From Noviherbaspirillum sp. UKPF54 (GTDB taxonomy: Bacteria > Pseudomonadota > Gammaproteobacteria > Burkholderiales > Burkholderiaceae_D), in assembly GCF_007874125.1 (NCBI RefSeq), contig NZ_CP040128.1, forward strand, positions 4,092,001 through 4,156,000: 64,000 bases of DNA, written 5' to 3'. Shown here piece after piece: positions 8,458 to 18,170 of the stretch. A program made the translations under genes and the position numbers. The notes below the pieces were generated by a model. That model did not search any database, was not told where the DNA came from, and saw only the letters and a list, made by a program, of their open reading frames with translations. Numbering within the stretch: the stretch's first letter is position 1; every line of letters begins with the position of its first letter.

Positions 8458-9894
8458 CTATGCGGCCCATTCGTCCAGCCGCTCGTGGACCAGCGCGCCC
8501 AGGGTTTTGACTGCCTCTTCGATCTGCGCGCTCCATTCGTTGCCGCAATTGAGCCGCAGGTAATTGCCGAACTTGCCAGAGGCCGAGAACAGCGGACCCG
8601 GCATGAACGCGATGCGATGCGCGATGGCGCGCTCGTGCAGCCGCAGCGCGTCGACCTGTTCCGGCAGCTGCACCCACAGCACGAAGCCGCCCTGCGGCTG
8701 CGATACCGAACAGACGGCCGGGAAGAATTCCGACACCGCGTCGGACATGCGCGCGATGCGCCGGGTCATGGCGCGCCGCATCTTGCGCACCTGGCTGTCG
8801 TAACTGCTGCTGCCGATGAAATCGGCCAGTACCGCCTGAAAGTAATGGTTGGTGCCGCCCGAGGCGACATTCTTCAAGAGCGCGACCTGCTGCGCGTAGC
8901 GCCCCGCCACCACGTAGCCCACGCGCGCCGAGGGGCTGACGACCTTGGAAAACGACGAGCACAGCAGCACGTGGCCGCTATCGTCGTACGCCTTCACCGG
9001 CCATGGCCGCTCCGAGGAAAAGCACAGGTCGCCGTACACGTCGTCCTCGATGAGCGGGATGTCGTACTGCGTCATCAGCGCCGCCAGGCGCTTCTTGTTT
9101 TCGTCGGGCATGATGCAACCGAGCGGATTGTTCGCATTCGGCACCAACAGGCAAGCTTGCACCAGCCCTTCGCGGATCGCCAGTTCCAGCGCGTCGACCG
9201 ACAGCCCGGTGACCGGGTCGGTCGGGATTTCCAGCGCCTTCATGCCCATGCTCTCGATCAGCTGCAGCAGCACGAAATAGGTGGGCGACTCGATCGCGAT
9301 GGTGTCGCCCGGCCTGGCCACTGCGCGCAGGGCGAGCGAGATCGCCTCGGTGCAGGAATTGGTGGCGATGATTTCGCGCGGGTTGAGCCGGCCCCAGTCG
9401 AGCGCGCGGCGGATGATCTGGCGGATGAAGTTGGGCTCGTTGGTGTCGAAGCAGCCATCCTGGGTCAGCATGTCGGGCCGGCGGCGCGCCACGCTGCTCA
9501 TCACCTGCTGCATGCGCTTGACCGGAAGCAGTTCGTCCGGCGGCCACGACAGCGCCAGCTGCAGCGTGCCCGGCGCCTTGTTGGCGCGCAGCACGCGCAT
9601 CAGCAGGTTGTTGATGCCGACATGGGTCGGCTCCTTCACGCATTGCGTATCGGCCACGGCGATCAGGCTGCGTGCCCGGTGCCGCACGTAGAAGCCGGCC
9701 TGCGGCCTGGCGTCGACCAGGCCGCGGTCTTCCAGCAGCCGCAGCGCCTGCATCACGGTGCTGATCGACAGGCGCTTTTGCTGCGACAGGTGGCGGATCG
9801 ACGGCAGGCGGTCGCCGGGGACGAACACCTTGTTCGCGATTAACGCGCTGAGTTCGTCGGCCAGGTTTTCATAGAGGTTGGCTTGGGCGGGCAT
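8458..9894 (-). CDS. MocR-type GntR regulator with aminotransferase domain
   Basis: 478 residues. Residues about 8-75 form a GntR winged helix (LADELSALIANKVFVPGDRLPSIRHLSQQ...STVMQALRLLEDRGLV). The remainder is a fold-type I PLP aminotransferase domain with the PLP-binding lysine in SSFSK, plus NPLG and EDDVYGD segments. MocR proteins use PLP or an amino compound as effector rather than as catalysts. Start ATG 9894 is supported by the domain beginning at once. It is divergent from the DUF2917 gene at 10069, its most likely target together with itself; a direct repeat in the shared promoter (9932-9963) may be the operator. Confidence 0.9.
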   Translation of the reverse strand: MPAQANLYENLADELSALIANKVFVPGDRLPSIRHLSQQKRLSISTVMQALRLLEDRGLVDARPQAGFYVRHRARSLIAVADTQCVKEPTHVGINNLLMRVLRANKAPGTLQLALSWPPDELLPVKRMQQVMSSVARRRPDMLTQDGCFDTNEPNFIRQIIRRALDWGRLNPREIIATNSCTEAISLALRAVARPGDTIAIESPTYFVLLQLIESMGMKALEIPTDPVTGLSVDALELAIREGLVQACLLVPNANNPLGCIMPDENKKRLAALMTQYDIPLIEDDVYGDLCFSSERPWPVKAYDDSGHVLLCSSFSKVVSPSARVGYVVAGRYAQQVALLKNVASGGTNHYFQAVLADFIGSSSYDSQVRKMRRAMTRRIARMSDAVSEFFPAVCSVSQPQGGFVLWVQLPEQVDALRLHERAIAHRIAFMPGPLFSASGKFGNYLRLNCGNEWSAQIEEAVKTLGALVHERLDEWAA

Positions 9895-9931
9895 GGATTC
9901 ATTCTGCAGGGGCGCGCACCCGCGACCAAGA

Positions 9932-9963
9932 TACAGTTCGATGCATTTTCGACCAGTACAGTT
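9932..9963. promoter_or_regulatory. Direct repeat TACAGTT x2, candidate MocR operator
   Basis: TACAGTT occurs at 9932-9938 and again at 9957-9963, 25 bases apart, in the 174-base gap between the divergent MocR regulator and the DUF2917 gene. GabR and PdxR, studied MocR proteins, bind two direct repeats of this sort. The assignment is by position and spacing only. Confidence 0.35.
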
Positions 9964-10068
9964 TGCAGGCGCGCCAGCTGTGATGGTAACAATTTCGAAT
10001 CGCTGCGCCTGTCGCCGCCGCACGCTTGCCCGTACGCTGGTACCTCAACAGACGAAAGGAGCGATGCG

Positions 10069-10413
10069 ATGCAACCGAAGATACTGGCAGCAACCCAGAG
10101 CGGGGTCGAATGCGAACTGCATGAAGGTTATCCGCTGCGTCTTGTCGGCGCCCGCGGCCGCCGCGTGCAGTGCCTCGCCGGCATCGTGTGGATCACCGCC
10201 TGCAACCAGCCGGCCGATATCTTTCTCAAGCCGGGACAATCCTTCGTGATCCCGAACGGCGGGCTGGCGCTGGCCGAGGCGATCGGGCACGGCCGCATGC
10301 GGGTCGACCTGCCGCGCTCGCTGCATTACGCGGCATATCGGATGCCGGCCGGCTTGTTGCGCACCGTGAGGGCCTTGCAGGCGGCGCTCGTGCGGCTGAA
10401 GGTGTCGATTTGA
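10069..10413 (+). CDS. DUF2917 domain protein
   Basis: 114 residues of the DUF2917 family: a small cupin-like beta fold visible as LVGARGRRVQCLAGIVWIT...DIFLKPGQSFVIPNGGLALAEA, ending with a short basic helix. The function of the family is unknown. AAAGGAG precedes the ATG at 10069; the reading frame stays open upstream but lacks other signals. It is divergent from a MocR regulator that probably controls it. The tail overlaps nothing; the kinase on the other strand ends two bases later. Confidence 0.75.
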   Translation: MQPKILAATQSGVECELHEGYPLRLVGARGRRVQCLAGIVWITACNQPADIFLKPGQSFVIPNGGLALAEAIGHGRMRVDLPRSLHYAAYRMPAGLLRTVRALQAALVRLKVSI

Positions 10414-10414
10414 T

Positions 10415-11908
10415 TTAATCGTTGCGGCGCCGGTCGCGCCCGTTGCGCCGGCCGCGCGCCAAGAGCGGCAGGTCGAGCACGACGCGCGTGCCGTGGCCGG
10501 GCTGGGACAGCACCTCGATCTGGGCCCCGATCTGGCGCGCGCGCGCCGCGATGTTTTTCAAGCCCTCGCCGCGGTGGGCGATGCGCTGCACGTCGAAGCC
10601 GACGCCGTCGTCGCGCAGCTCGAAGCGGATGCTCTCGTCCTGCGCGCGCAGCGACACCGTGCCGCAGGTCGCATGGGCATGGCGCGCGCTGTTGCTCATC
10701 GCTTCGCGCGCGATGTTCAACACCTGGCGCGCCTCGTCCGGCATCAGCTGCGAAGCCGCCGCCGGGTCGACATCGATGGAAAAGCGCCCGAGCCTGCGGG
10801 TTTCGATCATGCGTGCCAGCTCCGCCAGTTCGGCCTTCAGCTGCGACGCGCTCAGCAGCAGGGGTTCCTGTCCGCGGATGAAGTGGCGGATATCGCGCAT
10901 GATGTTGCGCAGGGTGGCGATTTCCCAGGACAGTTCGCGCGCCGCGCTGTGCGCCTGGCCTTCCGCGATCAGGCGCTGACTGTGCTCCAGGCTAAAGCTG
11001 ACGGCGCAAATGGCCTGCAGGATATTGTCATGCAAGTCCTGCGACAGCTGGCGGCGCTCGGCTAGCGCAGCGCGCAGCTGCCGCTCGCTGCGTTGCAGCG
11101 CGGTTTCGTACTGCTTGTGCTCGGTGATGTCTTGCAGGATGCCCATCAGGCGGGCCGGGCGGCCGTCGTCGCCGCTGACCACTTCGGCGCGCGAACGCAC
11201 GTGCCGCTCGCGCCCGTCGGCACGGATGATGCGGCATTCGATGTCGTAGTTGCCCTGTTTTGCCACTTTGGCCGCGATCGTGTCGCGCACGAACTGCACG
11301 TCGTCGGGGTGGATGAAGCGCAGGAAGCGTTCATAGGTCGGGCGGATTGCGCCCGGCTCCAGGCCCAGGATGCGGTAATGCTCGTCCGACCAGGCAAGCG
11401 TGTCGCTGCCGAGGTCCAGCTCCCAGCTGCCGATGTGGGCCACGCGTTGCGCCTCGGCCAGCAGATGCAGCTTTCTGGCGACGTCCGTCTCGGTAACCTC
11501 GCGCGGGGCTGCCTGACGCTGCTGCGCGCGGGCCAGGCAGTCGCGCAGCGCGTGCCGCAGTGGCGCCAGGCTTCCTGGCCAGGCGGGCCTGACCAGATAA
11601 TCGTCGAGGCCCTCTTTCATGGCGGCGACCGCGAGTCCGGCATCGCCGTCGGCAGCGAACATGATGACGGCGCATGCCGGCTGGCTGGTCTTGATCGCCA
11701 GCAAGATGTCCAGCCCACTCGACCAGTACGTGCGCGCATCGATGACGGCGGCATCGGCGCGGCCCGCAGCCAGCGCGCCGGCCAGGCTATCCGCGTCCAC
11801 GACATGCTGCACCTGCAGGCCGGAGAATTCCCGCTGCAGCTCGCGTTCCATGAGGGCGCGATATGCCGGATTGTCGTCGACCAGAAGAATGCGGTGTCTC
11901 GCGCTCAT
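10415..11908 (-). CDS. Hybrid signalling protein: receiver, PAS, NarL-type histidine kinase
   Basis: 497 residues, soluble. The receiver domain (residues 4-120) has RILLVDDNP and VIDARTYWSSG, but the conserved Lys is replaced by Arg (LVRPAW). A PAS/PAC domain follows (WELDLGSDTLAWSDEHYRILG ... MGILQDITEHK). The kinase is of the HisKA_3 type, with the phosphorylated His in LSQDLHDNILQA, an N-box REAMSNSARHA, DDGVGFD and GEGLKNIAARA. Such kinases normally phosphorylate NarL/FixJ regulators; none is encoded beside it. GGAGAG precedes ATG 11908. The protein ends in an Arg-rich tail. Confidence 0.85.
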   Translation of the reverse strand: MSARHRILLVDDNPAYRALMERELQREFSGLQVQHVVDADSLAGALAAGRADAAVIDARTYWSSGLDILLAIKTSQPACAVIMFAADGDAGLAVAAMKEGLDDYLVRPAWPGSLAPLRHALRDCLARAQQRQAAPREVTETDVARKLHLLAEAQRVAHIGSWELDLGSDTLAWSDEHYRILGLEPGAIRPTYERFLRFIHPDDVQFVRDTIAAKVAKQGNYDIECRIIRADGRERHVRSRAEVVSGDDGRPARLMGILQDITEHKQYETALQRSERQLRAALAERRQLSQDLHDNILQAICAVSFSLEHSQRLIAEGQAHSAARELSWEIATLRNIMRDIRHFIRGQEPLLLSASQLKAELAELARMIETRRLGRFSIDVDPAAASQLMPDEARQVLNIAREAMSNSARHAHATCGTVSLRAQDESIRFELRDDGVGFDVQRIAHRGEGLKNIAARARQIGAQIEVLSQPGHGTRVVLDLPLLARGRRNGRDRRRND

Positions 11909-12096
11909 GAGCTCTCCAACGTCTCCGGTCAGCTCCGTTGGGGGAGAGGGGCGGCGACGTGCCACGCTTCTTATTGAATGAATATCGCGTGGGACTGGGT
12001 GCGGCGGGGGGCGGTTCCGGTTGCCTGCGCCGTTCCTGCGCTTGCGCAAAGCGCAGCCGGCAGGGAGGCGTGCGCCGGATGCGCGCGGCAATGCAA

Positions 12097-13140
12097 CTAG
12101 TTGCCGCCCTGTTCCTGGAAGGCGCGGTAAGCGCCGGGATTCATGCCGGTCCAATCCTTGAAGGCGTGGTTGAACGAGCTTTGCTCCTGGTAGCCGAGCA
12201 GGAAGGCGATTTCCGCGATGCTCAGGTTTTTCTGTTTCAGGTACTCCAGCGCCAGCTCGTGCCGGGTCTGGTCCAGCAACTGCTGGAAGCCGATGCCGGC
12301 ATCGGTCAGCTTGCGCTGCAGCGTGCGCGGCGTGATGTGGAGTTCTTGCGCAATCGTCGGCAGGCGCACGCGGTCCTGCTCCAGGTTGCCGACGATCGCC
12401 GCGCGCACCTGCGCGACGATGCCGCCTTCCCGCTCGGCCCGCTGCTTTTCCTTGAGCAAGCGTTCCGCGTGCTGCTGCAGCACCGGGTACAGGCTAACGT
12501 CGGCATTGGGCACCGGCCAGGACAGCAGGGCGGCATCGAAGCGCGCCACATGCGCGGGCGCGCCGAAGTGCACGTCGGGGCCGAAGATGCGCAGGTATTC
12601 GCTGCGGTCCTGCGGCGCTTCATGGGCAAACGAAACATGTACCGGTGGTAAAGCCTGCCCGGCCAGCCAGTTGCCGAAGACGCGGATGCCGGTAAACACG
12701 CTGTCGGCGAGGTGGCGCGAGGCGCGCGGAAAGGCGCTGTGCCAGCGGTATTCGGCGTTGTTGCCCTCGACCGATATTTCCGAGCGCCCCAGGTCGTGCG
12801 CCAGCGCCTCGTAGCGCATGGTCTGCTGCAGCGCCTGGCCGAAATCGCGGCAGCTCAACAGGATCAGCCCGTAGACGTTGTAGGTGCCCAGCTTGACCCG
12901 CTCGCCCACGTGCAGCCCGAACTGCGGATCGTTCGCCAGTTGCGCGCCGAGGTCGAGCAGCCGCACGTAATCGGTCGCCGCCAGCGATTCCGGCAGGGGC
13001 GCCAGCGTTCCCGCCGGCAGTCCCGCCGCCTGTTCCAGCATGCGCTCGCTCATGCCGCGCGCGGCCGCCGCCTCGATCAGCGGTTGCAGGTAGGTGCCGG
13101 CGACACGGCCGCAGGAGCGGCTAAGGGGTGGAGTTGGCAT
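12097..13140 (-). CDS. AraC-family transcriptional regulator
   Basis: 347 residues. The N-terminal 190 residues match the arabinose_bd (PF12625) type ligand domain typical of OruR/ArgR-like AraC proteins. The C-terminal 100 residues form the double HTH (LPTIAQELHITPRTLQRKLTDAGIGFQQLLDQTR, then IAEIAFLLGYQEQSSFNHAFKDWTGMNPGAYR). It is divergent from the AGPS-like/GlpD-like/FGGY operon 101 bases away and most probably regulates it; the ligand may be a glycerol or polyol derivative, which is inference. No clear ribosome binding site precedes the ATG at 13140. Confidence 0.9.
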   Translation of the reverse strand: MPTPPLSRSCGRVAGTYLQPLIEAAAARGMSERMLEQAAGLPAGTLAPLPESLAATDYVRLLDLGAQLANDPQFGLHVGERVKLGTYNVYGLILLSCRDFGQALQQTMRYEALAHDLGRSEISVEGNNAEYRWHSAFPRASRHLADSVFTGIRVFGNWLAGQALPPVHVSFAHEAPQDRSEYLRIFGPDVHFGAPAHVARFDAALLSWPVPNADVSLYPVLQQHAERLLKEKQRAEREGGIVAQVRAAIVGNLEQDRVRLPTIAQELHITPRTLQRKLTDAGIGFQQLLDQTRHELALEYLKQKNLSIAEIAFLLGYQEQSSFNHAFKDWTGMNPGAYRAFQEQGGN

Positions 13141-13241
13141 GATCGGACAAGTGGGCTGTCATGAATGCGCAATACACGGCCGCGGCCGCTCGTTAAGATT
13201 TTGTCAAATATCGATGCAGTATAACAAGTAAGGAATTCACG

Positions 13242-14837
13242 ATGAGACGCTGGAACGGCTGGGGCGACGACGCCATCGACTATCCCCTCAACGACGACAT
13301 GCTCGCCTTCCTGCGCGACCGGATCGGCGCCGGCACGCCGCCGGCCGACGCCACGCTGGCGCAGGCCTGCCGCTCCGTGGCGCCGAGCCGGCTGACGGCG
13401 CGGCGCGGCATCGACACGACGCCGGAAGCGCGGCTGCGCCATGCGCTCGGGCAAAGCCTGCCCGACTGGCTGAAATTGCGTTACGGAAAAGTCGAGCGTG
13501 TACCGGACGGCGTCGCCTTCCCGGAAAGCGGCGAACAGGTGCGCGAGCTGCTGGCCTGGGCCCGGCAGGAGGATGCGCTCGTCATTCCCTATGGCGGCGG
13601 CACCAGCGTGGTCGGCCACCTGGGCGCGCCGCAGACGGACAAGCCGGTGCTTACCATCAGCCTGGCGCGCCTGTCGCGCCTGCTCGACCTCGACCGGCAG
13701 GCGCAGCTGGCGAGCTTCGGCGCTGGCGTGGCCGGGCCAGACCTGGAAGCGCAATTGCGCGCGCACGGCTACACGCTCGGCCACTTCCCGCAATCGTTCG
13801 AATATTCGACGCTGGGCGGCTGGATCGTGACCCGCTCGTCGGGCCAGCAGTCGCTGCGCTATGGCCGCATCGAGCAACTATTCGCCGGCGGAAAGATCGA
13901 GACGCCGCGCGGCACGCTGACCATCCCGAGCTTTCCGGCGTCGGCCGCCGGCACCGACCTGCGCGAAATCGTGCTCGGCTCGGAAGGGCGCATCGGCATC
14001 CTCACCGAAGCGACCGTGCGCATTTCACCGCTGCCGCAGCGCGAAGCGTTTCACGCGGTGTTCTTCCCGACTTGGGCCGCCGCCGAGGACGCGGTGCGCG
14101 CGATCGCGCAAGCCAGGCTGCCGCTGTCGATGCTGCGCCTGTCCAACCCGGTCGAGACGCAGACCATGCTCGCCATGGCCGGCAAGAGCAGGCTGCTCGA
14201 CCTGCTGCAGGGCTATCTCGGCTGGCGCGGCTGCCGCAACCAGAAATGCATGCTGCTGCTGGGCGCGTCCGGCGACGCCGGCGGCGTGGCCGCCGCCATC
14301 GGCCAGGCGTTGGCCGTGGCGCGGCGCTTTCACGGCGTGCACGCGGGCCAGGCGATCGGCAAGAAATGGAAGCACAATCGCTTTCGCAACGTCTACCTGC
14401 GCAACGCGCTATGGCAGCAGGGCTACGCGGTCGACACGGTCGAGACCGCCGTCGACTGGCCGCGCGTGGGCGCGATGATGCAGGCGGTCGAGCAAGCCGC
14501 GCGCGACGCGTTTGCCGCCTGTGGCGAGCGGGTGCACGTCTACACTCACTTGTCGCACATCTATGCCCAGGGCGCGAGCGTCTACACCACCTTCGCCTAC
14601 CGCCTGGCCGGCAGCTACGAGGCCGACCTGGCGCGCTGGCAGGCGCTGAAAGGCGCAGTGTGCGAGGCCATCGTCGCCACCGGCGGCACCATCAGCCACC
14701 AGCACGGCGTGGGCGTCGATCACGCGCCCTACCTGGCGGCGGAAAAGGGGACGCTGGGGATGGGGGCGATGCGCGAGCTGTGCCGCCATTTCGATCCGAA
14801 CGGGATGATGAATCCAGGCAAACTGTTGGCGGCCTGA
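13242..14837 (+). CDS. FAD-binding oxidase, alkyldihydroxyacetonephosphate synthase-like
   Basis: 531 residues. It begins MRRWNGWGDDAIDYPL, characteristic of the bacterial AGPS-like group of FAD-linked oxidases. The FAD_binding_4 domain spans about residues 90-260 (IPYGGGTSVVGHL, and GGWIVTRSSGQQSLRYGRIE); the C-terminal FAD-oxidase domain carries SHIYAQGASVYTTF and the histidine-containing SHQHGVGVDHAPY. Eukaryotic AGPS makes ether lipids; the bacterial members have no firmly established reaction. AAGGA precedes ATG 13242. It is the first gene of a tight operon with a GlpD-like dehydrogenase (2-base gap) and an FGGY kinase, so the substrate is probably a phosphorylated or acylated glycerol or polyol. 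Confidence 0.85.
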   Translation: MRRWNGWGDDAIDYPLNDDMLAFLRDRIGAGTPPADATLAQACRSVAPSRLTARRGIDTTPEARLRHALGQSLPDWLKLRYGKVERVPDGVAFPESGEQVRELLAWARQEDALVIPYGGGTSVVGHLGAPQTDKPVLTISLARLSRLLDLDRQAQLASFGAGVAGPDLEAQLRAHGYTLGHFPQSFEYSTLGGWIVTRSSGQQSLRYGRIEQLFAGGKIETPRGTLTIPSFPASAAGTDLREIVLGSEGRIGILTEATVRISPLPQREAFHAVFFPTWAAAEDAVRAIAQARLPLSMLRLSNPVETQTMLAMAGKSRLLDLLQGYLGWRGCRNQKCMLLLGASGDAGGVAAAIGQALAVARRFHGVHAGQAIGKKWKHNRFRNVYLRNALWQQGYAVDTVETAVDWPRVGAMMQAVEQAARDAFAACGERVHVYTHLSHIYAQGASVYTTFAYRLAGSYEADLARWQALKGAVCEAIVATGGTISHQHGVGVDHAPYLAAEKGTLGMGAMRELCRHFDPNGMMNPGKLLAA

Positions 14838-14839
14838 TC

Positions 14840-16444
14840 ATGTGGCAGACCAACTGGCGCGAGCAGGCATGCGCGGCGCTCGACGCGTGCAAATGGGACA
14901 TCGTCATCATCGGCGGCGGCATCACCGGCGCCGGCATCTTGCTGGAAGCGGCGCGCAACGGCTTGCGCGCGCTGCTGGTGGAGCAGCGCGACTTCGCCTG
15001 GGGCACGTCGAGCCGTTCTTCGAAGCTGGTGCACGGCGGGCTGCGCTACCTCAAGGAAGGCAAGCTCCTGCTCACGCGCGACTCGGTGCGCGAGCGGCAA
15101 AAGCTGCTGCAGGAAGCGGCCGGCCTGGTCGAGCCGCAAAGCTTCGCGTTCGCCGATTACCGCGGCAGGAAACCGGGGCGGCGCATGTTCGAACTGGGGC
15201 TGGCGCTGTACGACCTGATGGCCGGCCAGCGCATGCGGCATTACTTTGCGCCCGACGAGTTCGCCATGCTCGCACCGCACATCGCTACCGAAGGTCTCGA
15301 CGGCGGCATGTGCTATCTGGACGCCAAGACCGACGACGCGCGACTGGTGCTGCGCGTGCTGCAGGAAGCGCTTGCCTGCGGCGGCAGCGCGATCAACTAC
15401 ATGGCCGCGCGCCAGCTGATCCGCCGCAATGGTCAAGTCTGCGGCGTCGAATTGCAGGATGCGGCGAGCGGAGAAATGCATGCGGTGCAAGCGAAGGTCG
15501 TCATCAGTGCCACCGGCGCCTGGGCCGATGCCATGCGCGGCGCCGTCCACAAAGGCCACAAGCTGCGGCCCCTGCGCGGCAGTCACCTGGTGCTGCCCGC
15601 CTGGCGCCTGCCGGTGGCGCAGGCGGTCAGCCTGATGCATCCGCAGGACGGGCGTCCGGTGTTCGCGTTCCCGTGGGAGGGCGTCACCCTGGTCGGCACC
15701 ACCGATGTGGACCATCGCGCCGACCTGCGCTGCGAGGCCGCGATCACGCCCGGGGAAGTGAGCTACCTGCTGGCCGCGCTCGATTTCCAGTTCCCGCAGC
15801 TGGGCATCACGCGCGAGGACATCATCGCCACCTATGCCGGCGTGCGCCCGGTGATCGACAGCGGCAAGGCCGATCCGTCCAAGGAAGGGCGCGACCACGC
15901 GGTGTGGCTGGAAGACGGGCTGCTGACCGTCACCGGCGGCAAGCTCACCACCTTCCGCCTGATCGCGCAGGATGCGCTCAAGCACGCCGAGCCCATGCTG
16001 CGCGGCTGGCAGCTCGACCGCCGGCCGCGTCCGATCTTCCGTCCGGCGCCGGCGCTGGCGTGGCGGCCGCAACTGAACACCTTCCAGCGCCGCCGGCTGG
16101 CCGGGCGCTACGGCTGCTATGCCGGCATGCTGGTGGCCGACGCGCGCGAGGGAGAACTGGAGGCGATCGCCGGCACCGACACGCTCTATGCCGAGCTGCG
16201 CTGGGCCGCGCGCATGGAAGCGGTGCAGCACCTGGAAGACCTGCTGCTGCGGCGCACGCGGCTGGGCCTGCAGCTGCGCCACGGCGGCGCCGAGCTGCTG
16301 CCGAAGATACGCGCCATCTGCCAGCCCGCGCTGAAGTGGGACGACGCGCGCTGGAACGCCGAGCTCGCGGCCTATCTGGCGTTATGGCAAAAGCATTACA
16401 GCGTGCCGGAAGAGGGCGCGCCGGCATCCCAACAGGCCGCGTGA
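14840..16444 (+). CDS. FAD-dependent glycerol-3-phosphate dehydrogenase family (GlpD-like)
   Basis: 534 residues. The Rossmann FAD motif is [21 protein letters not shown] at about residue 18, followed by [18 protein letters not shown], the signature of GlpD. The DAO domain continues to [11 protein letters not shown] near residue 370; a C-terminal DAO_C-like helical domain follows. GlpD enzymes oxidise sn-glycerol-3-phosphate to dihydroxyacetone phosphate and pass electrons to quinone at the inner membrane. ATG 14840 lies two bases after the previous stop, so translation is coupled. In this operon it may act on a glycerol phosphate or a related polyol phosphate made by the following kinase. 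Confidence 0.9.
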   Translation: MWQTNWREQACAALDACKWDIVIIGGGITGAGILLEAARNGLRALLVEQRDFAWGTSSRSSKLVHGGLRYLKEGKLLLTRDSVRERQKLLQEAAGLVEPQSFAFADYRGRKPGRRMFELGLALYDLMAGQRMRHYFAPDEFAMLAPHIATEGLDGGMCYLDAKTDDARLVLRVLQEALACGGSAINYMAARQLIRRNGQVCGVELQDAASGEMHAVQAKVVISATGAWADAMRGAVHKGHKLRPLRGSHLVLPAWRLPVAQAVSLMHPQDGRPVFAFPWEGVTLVGTTDVDHRADLRCEAAITPGEVSYLLAALDFQFPQLGITREDIIATYAGVRPVIDSGKADPSKEGRDHAVWLEDGLLTVTGGKLTTFRLIAQDALKHAEPMLRGWQLDRRPRPIFRPAPALAWRPQLNTFQRRRLAGRYGCYAGMLVADAREGELEAIAGTDTLYAELRWAARMEAVQHLEDLLLRRTRLGLQLRHGGAELLPKIRAICQPALKWDDARWNAELAAYLALWQKHYSVPEEGAPASQQAA

Positions 16445-16463
16445 CGGCCGGGCGGAGGAGAAC

Positions 16464-18026
16464 ATGTCCAAAGAATATATCCTGGCCATCGACAACGGCA
16501 CGCAAAGCGTGCGCGCGCTGCTGTTCGACCTGCGCGGCCACATCGTCGCCAAGTCGCAGGTGCACCTGGAGGCCTACTTTTCGGAGCAGCCCGGCTGGGC
16601 CGAGCACGACGCCGAAGGCTACTGGCAGGCGCTGTGCACCGCCTGCCAGCGGCTGTGGGCGCAAAGCGATATTCCGAAAAGCGCGATCGCCGGCGTGGCC
16701 GTCACCACCCAGCGCGGCACCGTCATCAACCTCGACAAGCAAGGGCGCCCGCTGCGCCCGGCCATCGTCTGGCTCGACCAGCGCCGCACCGACCAGGTCC
16801 CCCCCATCAATGCGCTGTGGCGCGCCGCGTTCAAGCTGGCGCGCGTGAGCGACACGATCCGGTTCTTCAGCGGCGAGGCCGAAGCCAACTGGATCAAGGC
16901 GCACCAGCCCGAGATCTGGGCCAGGACCGACAAGTACCTGCTCTTGTCGGGCTACCTGAATTACCGCCTGTGCGGCGACTTCATCGATTCCATCGGCTCG
17001 CAGGTCGGCTACATCCCGTTCGACTACAAGGGCCTGAAATGGGCCGGCAGCTTCGACTGGAAATGGCAGGGGCTGCCGGTCGAGCGCCACATGCTGCCGG
17101 AATTGGCTGCGCCCGGCAGCATCATCGGCGAGATCACGCCGGCTGCCGCCGCCGCCACCGGCATTCCCGCCGGCACGCCGCTGGTGGCGGCCGCCGCCGA
17201 CAAGGCTTGCGAAGTGATCGGCGCCGGCTGCATCGCGCCGCACGTGGGCTGCCTGTCCTACGGCACCACCGCCACCATCAACACCACCAGCAAGAAATAC
17301 GTCGAAGTCACGCCCTTCATTCCGCCGTATCCGGCCGCCGTGCCCGGCGCCTACAGCACCGAGGTGCAGATCTTCCGCGGCTACTGGATGGTGAACTGGT
17401 TCAAGGAACAGTTCGGCCACCTGGAAAAGAGCGTCGCGTCGCAGCAGGGGGTGGCGCCGGAAGAACTGTTCGACGAGCTGGTCAATTCGGTGCCGCCCGG
17501 CTCGATGGGCCTGATGCTGCAGCCGTACTGGACGCCCGGCATCAAGGTGCCGGGGCCGGAAGCGAAGGGTGCGGTGATCGGCTTCGGCGACGTGCACACC
17601 CGCGCCCATTTTTACCGCGCCATCCTGGAAGGCCTTGCCTACGCGCTGCGCGAGGGCAAAGAGCGCATCGAACAGCGCAGCGGCGTGCCGATCACCGAAT
17701 TGCGCGTGTCCGGCGGCGGCTCGCAAAGCGACGCGGCGATGCAGCTCACCGCCGATATCTTCGGCTTGCCCACCGCGCGCCCGCATCTATATGAAACCTC
17801 GGGCCTGGGCGCGGCCATCGACGCCGCCGTCGGTCTGAAGCTGCATGCGGATTTCGGCAGCGCGATCGCCGCGATGACGCGCGTGGGACGCGTGTTCGAG
17901 CCGCAGCCGCACCACCGGAAAATCTACGACGACTTGTACCGTCGCGTGTACCGGCAAATGTATGCGCGGCTGCAGCCGCTGTACAAGGAAATCCAGAAGA
18001 TCACCGGCTATCCGCGCATGCACTGA
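16464..18026 (+). CDS. FGGY-family carbohydrate kinase
   Basis: 520 residues of the FGGY (glycerol, xylulose, gluconate kinase) family in the ASKHA fold. The phosphate-1 motif is [29 protein letters not shown] and WLDQRRTDQ follow. The C-terminal half has [18 protein letters not shown] and the adenosine motif [30 protein letters not shown] lies directly before ATG 16464. It closes the operon begun at 13242. The neighbouring GlpD-like gene argues for a glycerol-like or polyol substrate, but the sequence does not look like canonical GlpK and I do not assign the substrate. Confidence 0.88.
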   Translation: MSKEYILAIDNGTQSVRALLFDLRGHIVAKSQVHLEAYFSEQPGWAEHDAEGYWQALCTACQRLWAQSDIPKSAIAGVAVTTQRGTVINLDKQGRPLRPAIVWLDQRRTDQVPPINALWRAAFKLARVSDTIRFFSGEAEANWIKAHQPEIWARTDKYLLLSGYLNYRLCGDFIDSIGSQVGYIPFDYKGLKWAGSFDWKWQGLPVERHMLPELAAPGSIIGEITPAAAAATGIPAGTPLVAAAADKACEVIGAGCIAPHVGCLSYGTTATINTTSKKYVEVTPFIPPYPAAVPGAYSTEVQIFRGYWMVNWFKEQFGHLEKSVASQQGVAPEELFDELVNSVPPGSMGLMLQPYWTPGIKVPGPEAKGAVIGFGDVHTRAHFYRAILEGLAYALREGKERIEQRSGVPITELRVSGGGSQSDAAMQLTADIFGLPTARPHLYETSGLGAAIDAAVGLKLHADFGSAIAAMTRVGRVFEPQPHHRKIYDDLYRRVYRQMYARLQPLYKEIQKITGYPRMH

Positions 18027-18043
18027 CGGATGCCGTTCTTTCG

Positions 18044-18142
18044 AGCGCCTAACGGAATTTCGCTGACAAGGCGAGCCGATATGAAGGGTCCAAGAGCCAG
18101 GTCAAGGCGGCACGAACATCGAGCGGCATGCTGTTAGGCGCT
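18044..18142. repeat. 99-bp element bounded by a perfect 10-bp inverted repeat, attC-like
   Basis: AGCGCCTAAC at 18044-18053 is matched by its exact complement GTTAGGCGCT at 18133-18142. The inner seven bases fit the integron attC boxes R'' (RYYYAAC, GCCTAAC) and R' (GTTRRRY, GTTAGGC). Inside, CGCT recurs seven bases from each box with one extra base on one arm, as expected for L''/L' pairing. It lies in the 144-base gap between the kinase stop and the PhoD-type gene. No integron integrase and no second copy were seen, so it could also be a dispersed repeat or a transcription-related structure. Confidence 0.45.
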
Positions 18143-18170
18143 TCATGAATTAAAAAGGGAGAGAGACAAC

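Noticed and set aside
14072..14839. Upstream extension of the GlpD-like gene
   Set aside because: The open frame overlaps the AGPS-like gene; the FAD motif near residue 18 from ATG 14840 shows that this is the true start.
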